A program made the position numbers and the translations under genes. From positions 1-64,000 of the forward strand of contig CAVSHN010000023.1 of the NCBI GenBank assembly GCA_963727755.1: 64,000 bases of DNA, given 5' to 3'. This DNA is from DASYAN01 sp963727755. GTDB taxonomy: Bacteria; Chloroflexota; Ktedonobacteria; Ktedonobacterales; Ktedonobacteraceae. Below, in pieces: positions 10,034 to 18,463 of the stretch (its first letter is position 1; each line of letters begins with the position of its first letter). The notes under the pieces are model-generated. The model searched no databases and was not told the origin of the DNA. It saw nothing but the letters and a program-made list of their open reading frames with translations.

Positions 10034-10343
10034 TGTATCCTTTTTTGAAAGTAATATAGCAAAAACACGTTTCGAAGGAGACGCAATAAAGTGTCTCTTT
10101 CTATAATATACCTGCTAAGGGGGTGTTTGTCCAGGGGGAAAGAGGGAATGTATGAGGTATCCTTTGCAGATATCTTCTTGATTTGTCTTTTTCAATGGAA
10201 TAGGATGGTGCCTTGGGTTCTCTCTAGATATCCAAATACTAGCAGTCTATGCTATACTAGAGCAGCTAGATATGCAATAAGTCCTACAGCAAGATAACGT
10301 ATCGCTGGCTAATGATAAGATACACAAACAAAGGAGATTTTCT
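10034..10343. other. Intergenic region upstream of the Uma2 gene
   Basis: No gene is supported here. A TATACT at 10253-10258 could be a -10 box for the Uma2 gene, but no good -35 partner is visible. Confidence 0.35.
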
Positions 10344-10952
10344 ATGGTAGCTCAGCCTTCACAGCCATCATCCAACTATATGACCGTTGAGGAATGGCGC
10401 GAACTGCAACGTACGAGTCATGATGTGAAATATGAGTACTTTAATGGTCGGGTCTATGCTATGGCGGGGGGAACGCTTGATCATGGCAGTATAGGGATTA
10501 ATGTGTGCAGTATCTTGAGGGAGAAGCTCGCAGAAAAAGGAAGCTCATGTCGGGTCTATAACTCAGACGTCGCTGTTCGTCTGTCCCCATTACATTACAC
10601 TTTTCCTGATGCTACGGTGACGTGTGACAAGCGCGATCGTGGACGGGATTTGGAGATACAATGTCCGAGTGTCATTGTGGAGGTGCTTTCAAATAGTACA
10701 GAAGCTCGCGATCGTGGCGAGAAGTTCCGACGCTCTCGTGAGCATCCAGCAGTCCAAGAGTACGTACTGGTGAGTACAAAGTATCAATTGGTCGAACTCT
10801 ACCGACGTAGTCCAGAAGGCTGGGTATTGCATGTCTTCGGACCAAGTGATACTGTTGAGCTTGCAAGTCTTGGGATTAGTTTTCCAGTTGCGGCATTGTA
10901 CAGGTATACTGATGTGCCAGAAAATCTAGATCTGCCAGAAGGGGAAGTGTGA
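10344..10952 (+). CDS. Uma2 family endonuclease (DUF820)
   Basis: This 202-residue protein has the Uma2/DUF820 layout: MTVEEWRELQ near the start, KYEYFNGRVYAMAGG, HGSIGINV, the catalytic-type strand FPDATVTC, PSVIVEVLSNSTEARDRGEK and QEYVLVST. Uma2 is a PD-(D/E)XK nuclease-fold family, greatly expanded in cyanobacteria and Chloroflexi and often linked to mobile DNA; its cellular role is unknown. AAAGGAGA lies 7-8 nt before ATG 10344, supporting this start. It is complete, stands alone, and converges with the rodA/ftsW gene with an 11-bp gap. Confidence 0.85.
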   Translation: MVAQPSQPSSNYMTVEEWRELQRTSHDVKYEYFNGRVYAMAGGTLDHGSIGINVCSILREKLAEKGSSCRVYNSDVAVRLSPLHYTFPDATVTCDKRDRGRDLEIQCPSVIVEVLSNSTEARDRGEKFRRSREHPAVQEYVLVSTKYQLVELYRRSPEGWVLHVFGPSDTVELASLGISFPVAALYRYTDVPENLDLPEGEV

Positions 10953-10963
10953 CCATCTGATTT

Positions 10964-12358
10964 TCATCTCATACCATCGCGTTCCAACGCCGTATTGTAG
11001 GAGATGCGCAGTAGGATGCCGACAATAATAAAGTTACCAATGATAGAACTACCACCATAGCTCAGGAATGGTAATGGAATACCTGTCAATGGCATAAGTT
11101 TGAGATTGCCTGCGGAAATGATGAGCGTCTGAATAGCAAAAATCGAGGTCAGGCCAGCGGCAAGTAATTTGTTAAATGTGTCGGAAGCTTCAATTGCAAT
11201 GCGGAAACCACGATAGATAACAAATAAATAAATACCTATCAGGGCAAATAGACCAATCAAGCCGAACTCCTCAGCAAAAGCTGTAAGTACCATATCGGAT
11301 TGCACAACTGGCACATAGCCTGGAAATCCTAGACCAAACCCTGCTCCAAGGATGCCTCCGCTGGCAACAGCAATGAGTCCTTGCACGATTTGGAAGCCAC
11401 CCCCATTGGCACTATACATATTCTCACTTCCTGGCGTCCAGTTAACGACATCTATACTGACGACCTCAAAACGTTTCTGAACGTAAGAAGGGAGGAGTTT
11501 AAAGCCAATAAAGCCCAGAACGGCAGCAATGATAATACAAGCTACCACATACCTCACTTTGTTCATACCTAGGTAAATCATGGAGACGAAGATTCCATAA
11601 ATGAGCAGAGCAAGGCCCATTTCACGCACGACGAGGAAGAGTATCAAACTAATAAAAAGCATCAAGGCTAGTGGTCCCAATTGACGCAGCGGAGGTAAGC
11701 GCAGATGGCCAATTCGCCAACCGCCTTCGGCAAGTACATCACGATTTTCACTTAGATAAGCGGCAAAGAAGATCACAATGCATATTTTGAGCAGTTCTGA
11801 GGGCTGAAAAGCAAAAGGTCCCAGATTCAACTGGTCATGTGTGGGGGAGTCTAGATTGGTGCGAAGGGCATTGACAAGAGTCGTGCAGAACAAAATCACC
11901 CCAAATAACGCGGCTGTATACTTGTAACGAGCCAACCAGTGAATATTGCGCAAGAGAACAATCGTTGCCAGACAGATAATCAGGCCAAGAATGACCCAGA
12001 CCAGTTGCTTATTTCCTAGGTTCACATCCTTAACAGCAGGACCAAGGCGCATTGCCATGAGTACACCAAGGCCACTCAATAAACCAATGAGTGGCAATAG
12101 GAACTGATCTGCCTTACGAAAGAAGATGTTGAGTACGGTATGCGTGAGCAGTAAGACTGCAATTAGGCCAAGAATTGGTGTTAAGCCATTGATAATCGGA
12201 AATTTGCGTAAGTCAGGCGTTGAGGTAGGATCTAATTTTGCTAGTAATAGCTGCGTCATTTCGAGTAAAAGTATGAGAATAGGAAGAATAAATAACCCCA
12301 ATTCAGTCCAACGGTAGCGCCGGAAACCTCCGCGTGATTGCGGTGCTATTTGTGCCAT
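10964..12358 (-). CDS. FtsW/RodA/SpoVE family peptidoglycan glycosyltransferase
   Basis: SEDS-family membrane proteins polymerise lipid II into glycan strands with a partner class B PBP. This 464-residue protein has about ten hydrophobic segments. It carries the family signatures FQPSELLKI near the middle, QSDMVLTAFAEEFGLIG, and LTGIPLPFLSYGGSS near the C-terminus. It follows two FHA-domain genes, the same neighbourhood as fhaA-fhaB-rodA in Actinobacteria, which argues for a RodA-like elongation role, although the sequence alone does not separate RodA from FtsW. No PBP or PstP phosphatase gene follows; the next gene is Uma2 on the other strand. The cytoplasmic N-terminus begins MAQIAPQSRGGFRRYRW. 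Confidence 0.85.
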   Translation of the reverse strand: MAQIAPQSRGGFRRYRWTELGLFILPILILLLEMTQLLLAKLDPTSTPDLRKFPIINGLTPILGLIAVLLLTHTVLNIFFRKADQFLLPLIGLLSGLGVLMAMRLGPAVKDVNLGNKQLVWVILGLIICLATIVLLRNIHWLARYKYTAALFGVILFCTTLVNALRTNLDSPTHDQLNLGPFAFQPSELLKICIVIFFAAYLSENRDVLAEGGWRIGHLRLPPLRQLGPLALMLFISLILFLVVREMGLALLIYGIFVSMIYLGMNKVRYVVACIIIAAVLGFIGFKLLPSYVQKRFEVVSIDVVNWTPGSENMYSANGGGFQIVQGLIAVASGGILGAGFGLGFPGYVPVVQSDMVLTAFAEEFGLIGLFALIGIYLFVIYRGFRIAIEASDTFNKLLAAGLTSIFAIQTLIISAGNLKLMPLTGIPLPFLSYGGSSIIGNFIIVGILLRISYNTALERDGMR

Positions 12359-12386
12359 AGCTCAAGAACCTCTTTTCAGGGACATA

Positions 12387-12833
12387 TCATGTAGTCAGTT
12401 TAAACTGAATATACCCAACCCGTACAAGGTCACCTGATTGCGCTGGTAAGGCTTCACGGGCAGGTTGGTTATTCACGTAGGTGCCATTAACACTACCTGC
12501 ATCCTGTACATACCATATGCCGTTACGAAACCAGAGACGTGTGTGCTCTGATGAAATGAAATTATCGGTAATCTGAATAGTATTCGTGGGGCCGCGTCCA
12601 ATAGTCGTCTGTGGCTCAAGGCCAAAGCGTGTACCGGGTAAAATGTTACTCGGGCCACTATCGACAACGATCAGGTGACCTAGCACGGGTGGACCATTAC
12701 TAGCGATACCCTCGCCCGATGTCTCTGTTTTGCGTAGGTCGCGTGTAATGGCAATGACAACTTGCATAAGGAAAAGATAGATAAGAACAATAAAAAGGAT
12801 TCTTAAGATAAGAAAAAACGCATCAAGTTGCAT
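12387..12833 (-). CDS. Membrane-anchored FHA domain protein (FhaB-like)
   Basis: Residues 5-28 form one membrane helix (FFLILRILFIVLIYLFLMQV), followed by a charged linker and a C-terminal FHA domain. The FHA phosphothreonine-binding residues are visible as TIGRGPTNTI, ISSEHTRLW and SVNGTYVN. In Actinobacteria the equivalent FhaB/FipA is a substrate of Ser/Thr kinases and links them to cell-wall synthesis. Here it sits between an FhaA-like gene and a rodA/ftsW gene, 28 bp before the latter, suggesting the same kind of role. Confidence 0.85.
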   Translation of the reverse strand: MQLDAFFLILRILFIVLIYLFLMQVVIAITRDLRKTETSGEGIASNGPPVLGHLIVVDSGPSNILPGTRFGLEPQTTIGRGPTNTIQITDNFISSEHTRLWFRNGIWYVQDAGSVNGTYVNNQPAREALPAQSGDLVRVGYIQFKLTT

Positions 12834-12845
12834 AGTCTACAAATC

Positions 12846-13724
12846 TCACCTTCTCTCGAAGTAGAAGTCATAACTGCCGATGATAAAATGGTCGCCGTTA
12901 CGCAGAACATGTTGACGCATATGCGGTGTATTATTGATCGTAATGCCATTTGTGCTGCCAAGGTCAAAAATGACGAATTGTCCATCTTGTTGATACTTAA
13001 TCTGGGCATGGTATCGTGAAACACGCTTATCCTCGACGATAATATCGTTGTTAAGTTGGCGGCCGATCTTAATGACCTGCTTTTCAATACGATACTTTTG
13101 TTTCTGTGCTTGCGGTGAGTGAATAGTGAGCGATGCTTGTGGCATCGTGGAAGCTGCTTGTGTTGGTTGAATAGGAGACGAATTATTACTTTTTGTGACG
13201 TTAGGCTTGGAAGGGGGAGTTGGAGGACCAGCAGGCTTTTGAGGTGATGATATGCCTGCGACAGGTTGTCCTGTAGCTAGCTGTGCACGAAATTGTGCTA
13301 GTTGTTCAGCACTAAAGGCCTGTGTAAACATACCCCCCTCGTCCTGGCCTGCTAATTCAGTTTCAATACGCACAATGCCAGTATGTAGTGTGGTATCTGC
13401 ATGTAAGCGGATAAGGGGGTTGGTTCTAAGAGTGAAATGCCGATGTTTGGCAAACTCAATCAAATGAGTTTGCCAATCGCGAATGAGGACTTGCTGAGTC
13501 TGAGACATCTGTTGGTGATCTTTGATACTTAGGTAGATGTCATAGACATGAGGAGCTAGACGACGACCTTCACCCTGGAGCAATGTATTGTCTTCCATGG
13601 CACGTTCCAGTTTACGTGCAACTTCTACAGGCTCAAGCCGTGAAGGGAAAAGCCGTGCAAATGGGCCTTCCACCATCTGTTGCATGAATGCTTCTAATTT
13701 TGCTAATGGGTTCTGGCGAGTCAA
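12846..13724 (-). CDS. FhaA-like protein (DUF3662 + FHA domain)
   Basis: The N-terminal 120 residues match DUF3662: MVEGPFARLFPSRLEPVEVA, RRLAPHVYDIYLS. A proline-, serine- and glutamine-rich linker follows (residues about 155-205), then an FHA domain with IKIGRQLNNDI, VSRYHAQIKY and STNGITINN. FhaA proteins bind phosphorylated partners such as the pseudokinase domain of MviN and control late peptidoglycan steps. The ATG at 13724 overlaps the ribF stop by 4 bp, so the two are probably translated together. A 12-bp gap leads to the FhaB-like gene. Confidence 0.85.
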   Translation of the reverse strand: MTRQNPLAKLEAFMQQMVEGPFARLFPSRLEPVEVARKLERAMEDNTLLQGEGRRLAPHVYDIYLSIKDHQQMSQTQQVLIRDWQTHLIEFAKHRHFTLRTNPLIRLHADTTLHTGIVRIETELAGQDEGGMFTQAFSAEQLAQFRAQLATGQPVAGISSPQKPAGPPTPPSKPNVTKSNNSSPIQPTQAASTMPQASLTIHSPQAQKQKYRIEKQVIKIGRQLNNDIIVEDKRVSRYHAQIKYQQDGQFVIFDLGSTNGITINNTPHMRQHVLRNGDHFIIGSYDFYFERR

Positions 13725-14758
13725 TTGCTCCCTCTCCTGGCAGTGAAAATATGGTACGCTTTCTGGATATCAGCAGAGATTTGCGCTTTTAAGGCGTCAA
13801 TATTTGAAAAGCGTTGCTCACTACGCAAATGCTCGATAAACTCTACCGTCAGCTTTCTGTCATAGAGGTTCAAGTTAGCATCGAGCAGATGTACTTCCAC
13901 TAGATGTTCTTGGCTGTCGAATGTTGGCCGTGTGCCAATATTAACCACACTTTTAATTTCAATCTCAACATTTTCAATCTTATCTAAGCCACCCACCGCT
14001 TCTCCGCTTGTGCTAATATTGGTTGCATCTTTATATACGCAAGATGGTGTCAATGGGTCACTTTCCTGGTTATTTTGTACATGGGTAATAGCTGCATAGA
14101 CGCCATCAGCTGGTAGAAGCTTACGTATGTCAGTATGCAGATTTGCGGTGGGGAATCCAAGCGTCCTTCCACGTTTGGCTCCTGGCTTGACGATACCACT
14201 GACTATAACTGGATGTCCCAGCAATTGATTAGCTTCAGCGATTTCTCCCTGACTTAGCAGCTTACGAATGCGGGAGCTACTGATACGGTTTTGATGTGCT
14301 TCTGCCAATGAGACCGTGTGGATCTGGATACCGTGCTGCTGTCCATAATGCTCAAGGAACGTAATATCCCCCATGCGATTGCGACCGAGGCTGAAGTCTG
14401 CTCCAACGACTATCCCCTGAATAGAGAAACGTTGACAGAGTTCATTCATAAAATCTTCAGCGGACATAGCTGCGACTTCTGGTGTGAAGGTAATGACGAT
14501 ATTATCGGCAATGCCTCCATACCGTTTTGCCAGGGCCAGTTTCTCATCCTGGGTCGTCAAAAAGCGAATATCGATATCTGGCCGCACGATGAGTAGGGTG
14601 TGCGGCTGGAAAGTTACCAGCACAGGCTTGCACTGCAAGGCCAGGGCCAGTTCCCTCACTTCGTGCAGTAAATATTGATGTCCTAGATGGATGCCGTCAA
14701 AGTTACCAATGGTGATGACGATAGGCTCATGTGATGATAGCGTTGTTTGATATTCCAT
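13721..14758 (-). CDS. ribF: Bifunctional riboflavin kinase/FAD synthetase
   Basis: RibF phosphorylates riboflavin to FMN and adenylates FMN to FAD. The N-terminal nucleotidyltransferase half shows TIGNFDGIHLGHQYLL, VVGADFSLGRNRMGD and RISSSRIRKLLSQG. The C-terminal kinase half shows GAKRGRTLGFPTANL and NIGTRPTF. At 345 residues it is longer than usual because of an insert of about 35 residues between DGVYAAITH and VVNIGTRPTF. Gene order truB-ribF is common in bacteria; here ribF is followed by the FHA genes. Confidence 0.95.
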   Translation of the reverse strand: MEYQTTLSSHEPIVITIGNFDGIHLGHQYLLHEVRELALALQCKPVLVTFQPHTLLIVRPDIDIRFLTTQDEKLALAKRYGGIADNIVITFTPEVAAMSAEDFMNELCQRFSIQGIVVGADFSLGRNRMGDITFLEHYGQQHGIQIHTVSLAEAHQNRISSSRIRKLLSQGEIAEANQLLGHPVIVSGIVKPGAKRGRTLGFPTANLHTDIRKLLPADGVYAAITHVQNNQESDPLTPSCVYKDATNISTSGEAVGGLDKIENVEIEIKSVVNIGTRPTFDSQEHLVEVHLLDANLNLYDRKLTVEFIEHLRSEQRFSNIDALKAQISADIQKAYHIFTARRGSN

Positions 14759-14844
14759 TAAGCGAGAAACCCTTTCCTACCCTTCTCAATAACTGCATAG
14801 TACCACAGCCTATGGATGCTCGCAATATGATGGTCAATGTTCTT

Positions 14845-15735
14845 TTATAGTTCTTCAACTAGTACTTTTCTCGGCTGCCACAGACCCTGTTCGGCATCCC
14901 ATGTCGCAATAGCCAGGAAGTGCCCTGTCGCATCATAGACTCGCGCCAAATTTGCCATGGCCAAGCTATCATCATGATAAGCAAAGGCATTGCCGTGTAG
15001 GACACGCTGTGCAGTTGTATTATCGAGTTTTAGTGCTGGATAGTGTTGTAGAGCAGTATCTGGTGAGAAGAGATGGTCTTCGACTGTACCTTGGGTGACG
15101 GTCCCTGCGAGTTGCTCAAGGCTAATGCTGTCGGAGAGTGAGAATGGGCCGCTACGTGTGCGGATGAGTGATGTCAGATATCCTCCGCAGCCAAGTTTTT
15201 CCCCGAGATCGTAGGCCAGGGAGCGGATATAGGTTCCTTTGCTGCATTCGATTGTTAAAGTGAGATGTGGTGGTAACCATGTGAGTATTTGTAACTGAAA
15301 AATTTCAATTGGGCGGGGCTCTAGCTCGACGGTTTCCCCGGCACGCGAGCGCTTATAAGCAGGCTGACCCTGGATTTTTATGGCGGAGTAGCGTGGTGGC
15401 ATCTGCATCTGCGGACCAAGAAAGTGCGCCAGTGCTTGCTCAATTTGCTCCTGCGTAAGCCCTGTGGCATCTGCTGTACGAATGATAGTTCCTTCGGAAT
15501 CGTAGGTATCGGTGACAATGCCGAACGTAATTTCTGCTTGGTAAGCTTTGCCACTTTCACTCAGGTATTCGGCGACACGTGTTCCTTGACCCACACAGAT
15601 TGGCAGAACGCCACTAGCCGCTGGATCAAGCGTGCCAGCATGCCCAACGCGTTTCTGATGCAGGATTCTGCGTACTTTAGCAACCACATCGTGGGAGGTC
15701 ATCCCTGTGGCTTTGTTGATGATGAGAAATTCCAT
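14845..15735 (-). CDS. truB: tRNA pseudouridine(55) synthase TruB
   Basis: TruB converts U55 in the T-loop of tRNAs to pseudouridine. ATG 15735 begins MEFLIINKATGMTSHDVV, the family's standard N-terminus; a longer in-frame extension upstream does not match the family. The catalytic motif is GHAGTLDPAASGVLP, with the aspartate in TLDP. YSAIKIQGQPAYKRSRAGE and CSKGTYIRSLAYDLG are also typical. The C-terminal part (residues about 230-296) resembles a degenerate PUA-type tail. It starts 10 bp after the VapC stop, so it probably depends on the upstream operon transcript. Confidence 0.95.
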   Translation of the reverse strand: MEFLIINKATGMTSHDVVAKVRRILHQKRVGHAGTLDPAASGVLPICVGQGTRVAEYLSESGKAYQAEITFGIVTDTYDSEGTIIRTADATGLTQEQIEQALAHFLGPQMQMPPRYSAIKIQGQPAYKRSRAGETVELEPRPIEIFQLQILTWLPPHLTLTIECSKGTYIRSLAYDLGEKLGCGGYLTSLIRTRSGPFSLSDSISLEQLAGTVTQGTVEDHLFSPDTALQHYPALKLDNTTAQRVLHGNAFAYHDDSLAMANLARVYDATGHFLAIATWDAEQGLWQPRKVLVEEL

Positions 15736-15745
15736 CCGTTGCCAC

Positions 15746-16228
15746 TTACTCCACCTCGCTAGAAGACGGGTGATCTTGAGGATTGTCTGCGACAAATCCT
15801 TCGGCACATGCAAATTCAACGAGCCTTTTGTCAGCACAAATGAAAATGGGAGGAGACATCTGATCTGCTAAAGCATCCTTACGTGTATTCAACGCACAGC
15901 TTAATTGTACAGCATCATAGGCACGAAGATTATATATACGGCATAAATTACCTGCCGCTATATATATATCATCAGTAACAGGCTCAATAATATAGGAATC
16001 CTTACAATCCGCTCTGAAAGCGTCAATGAACTCGTTACGTTGAGTTATCGATATATCTCGAAGATAAGCCTTGCGGCAAAAGGCTGTAACCACTTCTACC
16101 AATGCTGCCTGTGAGATGAAAAGGACATGACCTTGCATGGGATTACAGAGGCTTCGCACCCAAGATTGCCCTTGCTCAAGACAGTAACGCTTGACGATGG
16201 CTGACGTATCGAGAAAATAGGCACTCAT
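15746..16228 (-). CDS. PIN-domain toxin, VapC family
   Basis: VapC toxins are Mg-dependent ribonucleases that often cut tRNA or rRNA. This 160-residue protein carries the four-acid PIN pattern: YFLDTSAIVKRY near residue 8, ALVEVVTAF near 44, RAYDAVQLSCAL near 100, and FICADKRLVEFA near 132. Its ATG overlaps the last base of the antitoxin stop, so the pair is translationally coupled. It lies between nrnA and truB, genes normally adjacent in the nusA-infB operon. Confidence 0.85.
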   Translation of the reverse strand: MSAYFLDTSAIVKRYCLEQGQSWVRSLCNPMQGHVLFISQAALVEVVTAFCRKAYLRDISITQRNEFIDAFRADCKDSYIIEPVTDDIYIAAGNLCRIYNLRAYDAVQLSCALNTRKDALADQMSPPIFICADKRLVEFACAEGFVADNPQDHPSSSEVE

Positions 16229-16587
16229 TAGTATGGTCCTCTACCCTCGATGACTATCTCTGAAACAGGTTTTCCTCCTGCGGTTGCTTGAGCTAGACGA
16301 GTGCGTCTTGCCTCTTCCTCTTCAGTTAATGGTTTCCATGTGGGGACATTGAGAACTTTTCCTTCACGATAGAGCTTTTCCACAAAATCCCTCTCGGTCA
16401 GTGGGCGAGTTGCATGACAGGTCTCGTTTGTCTTACTCTGAGGCTGACTTACACTTGCTTCTCGCTCTTGCTCTTCATTTTTCTCAATTTCTTCAATTTC
16501 TTTTAAAATTTGTGCTGCTAACACGCTCTGTGCACCCTCGGACAACTGATTCATTGCTTCGATGGCATGTTTCAATTGTTCATTCAT
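16228..16587 (-). CDS. Probable VapB-type antitoxin, partner of the PIN toxin
   Basis: This 119-residue protein is charged and helical at its N-terminus (NEQLKHAIEAMNQLSEGA), with a middle segment rich in E and K. Its C-terminal block is LTEEEEARRTRLAQ then GGKPVSEIVIEGRGPY. No recognised DNA-binding fold can be named, but position directly before VapC with overlapping stop/start makes it the antitoxin by inference. AAGGGGGG lies upstream of ATG 16587. The gene at 16694-17032 is its paralogue, nearly identical over the last 40 residues. Confidence 0.7.
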   Translation of the reverse strand: MNEQLKHAIEAMNQLSEGAQSVLAAQILKEIEEIEKNEEQEREASVSQPQSKTNETCHATRPLTERDFVEKLYREGKVLNVPTWKPLTEEEEARRTRLAQATAGGKPVSEIVIEGRGPY

Positions 16588-16693
16588 GGCATTGCCCCCC
16601 CTTTATTAAGCACAGACTAAAATGAATTCCCTTACACTCATTTTACCAGCATTTATTTCCCTTGTCAACTCTAAAACATGAAATAGATATCTA

Positions 16694-17032
16694 TCAATAT
16701 GGACCTCTACCCTCAATGACAATCTCAGATAGTGGTTTTCCTCCCGCAGTTGCTTGAGCTAGACGGGTGCGTCTTGCCTCTTCCTCTTCAGTTAATGGTT
16801 TACGCGTGGGAATATTAAAAACCACTCCATCACAATAGAGCTTTTCTACGAACGTTAGTGGGCGGTTTTCATCTGTCGCAAATGGATACTGACTTATCAT
16901 TGCATCTATCTCTTGCTCGCTCATTTTCTTGATTTCGCCAATTCTGCGGAAAATGCAGGATGCTACTGCACATTGGTCCATGTCGGACAGTTGTTGTGCA
17001 GCTTCGAAAGCGCGTCTCAATCGCTCATTCAT
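16694..17032 (-). CDS. Orphan paralogue of the VapB-type antitoxin
   Basis: This 112-residue protein matches the neighbouring antitoxin along its length: MNERLRRAFEAAQQLSDMDQ aligns with its N-terminus, and the C-terminal block ending SEIVIEGRGPY is almost unchanged. No toxin gene follows it; the next gene is the paralogous antitoxin 106 bp on. Its ATG at 17032 overlaps the nrnA stop by 4 bp, so it should be translated with nrnA. It may be an anti-addiction copy or the leftover of a duplicated module. Confidence 0.7.
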   Translation of the reverse strand: MNERLRRAFEAAQQLSDMDQCAVASCIFRRIGEIKKMSEQEIDAMISQYPFATDENRPLTFVEKLYCDGVVFNIPTRKPLTEEEEARRTRLAQATAGGKPLSEIVIEGRGPY

Positions 17033-18072
17033 GTGTTTTGCTCCTGTTGATCTACCTCCGCGATTTCGCGCTCAAGTGCTGTGATGACGAGCTTCATTGC
17101 CTCGTCTAGGGGGAGTGGGATGGTTGCGCCAGCGGCCCGCAGATGCCCTCCTCCGCCGAATCGCATGCAAACCTTCGCGACATCAAAGGGAGCCTCGCTG
17201 CGCAGACTGATACGAGTTTCCTGGGGATGGCCAAAGTTTTTGAAAAATGCTGCGATTTGCACTCCTCCGATATCACGCAACAATCCAGAACAATGGTGAT
17301 CCATATCGGGCGTTAGACCAGTTTCCGCAATTGTCTCGTCCGTTGCATACGACCAAGCTAATCGTCCATTGCATGTCGTCTGAATCTTGGCGCAAACAGC
17401 GGCTTGATAACGCACCTGGGCCAGCGGGCGAGTACGAAAGAGGGACTTGGCAATCTCGGTTGGAGTGGCTCCCGCTGCCAGCAGAACTGCTGCGGCTTGC
17501 ATTGTGCGTGGAGTCGTACTCGAGTATTGGAATGAGCCTGTATCAGTCATCATGCCTGTAAGCAGGCATGTGGCTGCCTCTTTGTTCAAGGGAAGATTAG
17601 CCTGTTGCTGAAAGAGGACGAGCAGTTCAGCCGTTGCAGCTGCGGTTGGCTCAATGATATTGACTTGCCCACAGCCCTGGCTACTGACATGATGATCGAT
17701 ATTGATGATTCTAGCTTGCTGCAAGAATGTCTTGTGTTGTGTAGCTAGAGCACCATAGCGTGTTAACTCGCCTGCATCCAGAGCGATGACCAGATCAAAC
17801 TGCTCATCGCCCAGGGTTGTTTGGAGCATCTCAGCTCCAGGAAGAAATGAGAAAGCACGTGGAAGTGGATCGGCACAAGTAGGAACGCACGTTTTCCCTA
17901 ATTGGCGCAGAATATGCGCTAAGCCGATAGCTGAACCCAGGCAATCGCCGTCAGGATTCTCATGGGCTAGCAGGGCAATGCGCTGTGCCTGCGAGATGAG
18001 TGCCATTGCCCGCTCTACCTGCACTGGTTGCAACTGATGTGCAAGTGAGGTTATTAATACTGACTCGTTCAT
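17029..18072 (-). CDS. nrnA: Bifunctional oligoribonuclease/PAP phosphatase NrnA (DHH family)
   Basis: NrnA degrades short RNA oligonucleotides and dephosphorylates 3'-phosphoadenosine 5'-phosphate. The DHH phosphoesterase motifs are present: AHENPDGDCLGSAIGLAHIL near residue 40, VIALDAGEL near 100, and NIDHHVSSQGCGQVN near 125. The DHHA1 domain ends with GGGGHLRAAGATI near residue 315. The length of 347 is normal. Its ATG overlaps the rbfA stop by 4 bp. Confidence 0.9.
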   Translation of the reverse strand: MNESVLITSLAHQLQPVQVERAMALISQAQRIALLAHENPDGDCLGSAIGLAHILRQLGKTCVPTCADPLPRAFSFLPGAEMLQTTLGDEQFDLVIALDAGELTRYGALATQHKTFLQQARIINIDHHVSSQGCGQVNIIEPTAAATAELLVLFQQQANLPLNKEAATCLLTGMMTDTGSFQYSSTTPRTMQAAAVLLAAGATPTEIAKSLFRTRPLAQVRYQAAVCAKIQTTCNGRLAWSYATDETIAETGLTPDMDHHCSGLLRDIGGVQIAAFFKNFGHPQETRISLRSEAPFDVAKVCMRFGGGGHLRAAGATIPLPLDEAMKLVITALEREIAEVDQQEQNT

Positions 18073-18452
18073 TCTACCTCAAGTGACCTTTGTGATTTTT
18101 GCTGATCCTCCTGCTCAACCTTTTGGATCAACTCAAGGATACGGCTTCCTTCCTCTATCGACTTATCTAGTTTAAAGATGATTTCCGGCATATAGCGTAG
18201 GGTTAGGCGTGTAGCGAGTTCATGGCGCAAGAAGCCGGTAGCATTTCTCAGTCCCTGCATAGTTGCTTCATGTTCCTCTGGACTTCCCATTACGCTCACA
18301 AAAACCTTGGCATGGCGAAGGTCGCCGCTTACTTCAACGTGAGTGATGCTGGCAAAACCGACACGCGGATCTTTGACACGTGTTCGGAGCAACTCACTGA
18401 GTTCGGCGGCAATCAGTTCGCCTAGCTTTTCTTGTCTATGAATATTTGGCAT
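18069..18452 (-). CDS. rbfA: 30S ribosome-binding factor RbfA
   Basis: RbfA assists late 30S subunit maturation by binding the decoding region. The 127-residue protein has the short KH-like fold signature: RQEKLGELIAAELSELL, VKDPRVGFASITHVEVS, HAKVFVSV, and LRYMPEIIFKLDKSIEEG. It follows infB by 11 bp and overlaps nrnA, the standard order. Confidence 0.93.
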   Translation of the reverse strand: MPNIHRQEKLGELIAAELSELLRTRVKDPRVGFASITHVEVSGDLRHAKVFVSVMGSPEEHEATMQGLRNATGFLRHELATRLTLRYMPEIIFKLDKSIEEGSRILELIQKVEQEDQQKSQRSLEVE

Positions 18453-18463
18453 GTGTTGTTCCT

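Noticed and set aside
10091..10297. 68-codon frame upstream of Uma2
   Set aside because: No ribosome site or family pattern.
16228..17032. Recent exact duplication of the antitoxin gene
   Set aside because: The N-terminal halves are well diverged; only the C-terminal block is nearly identical, so it is old or homogenised rather than fresh.
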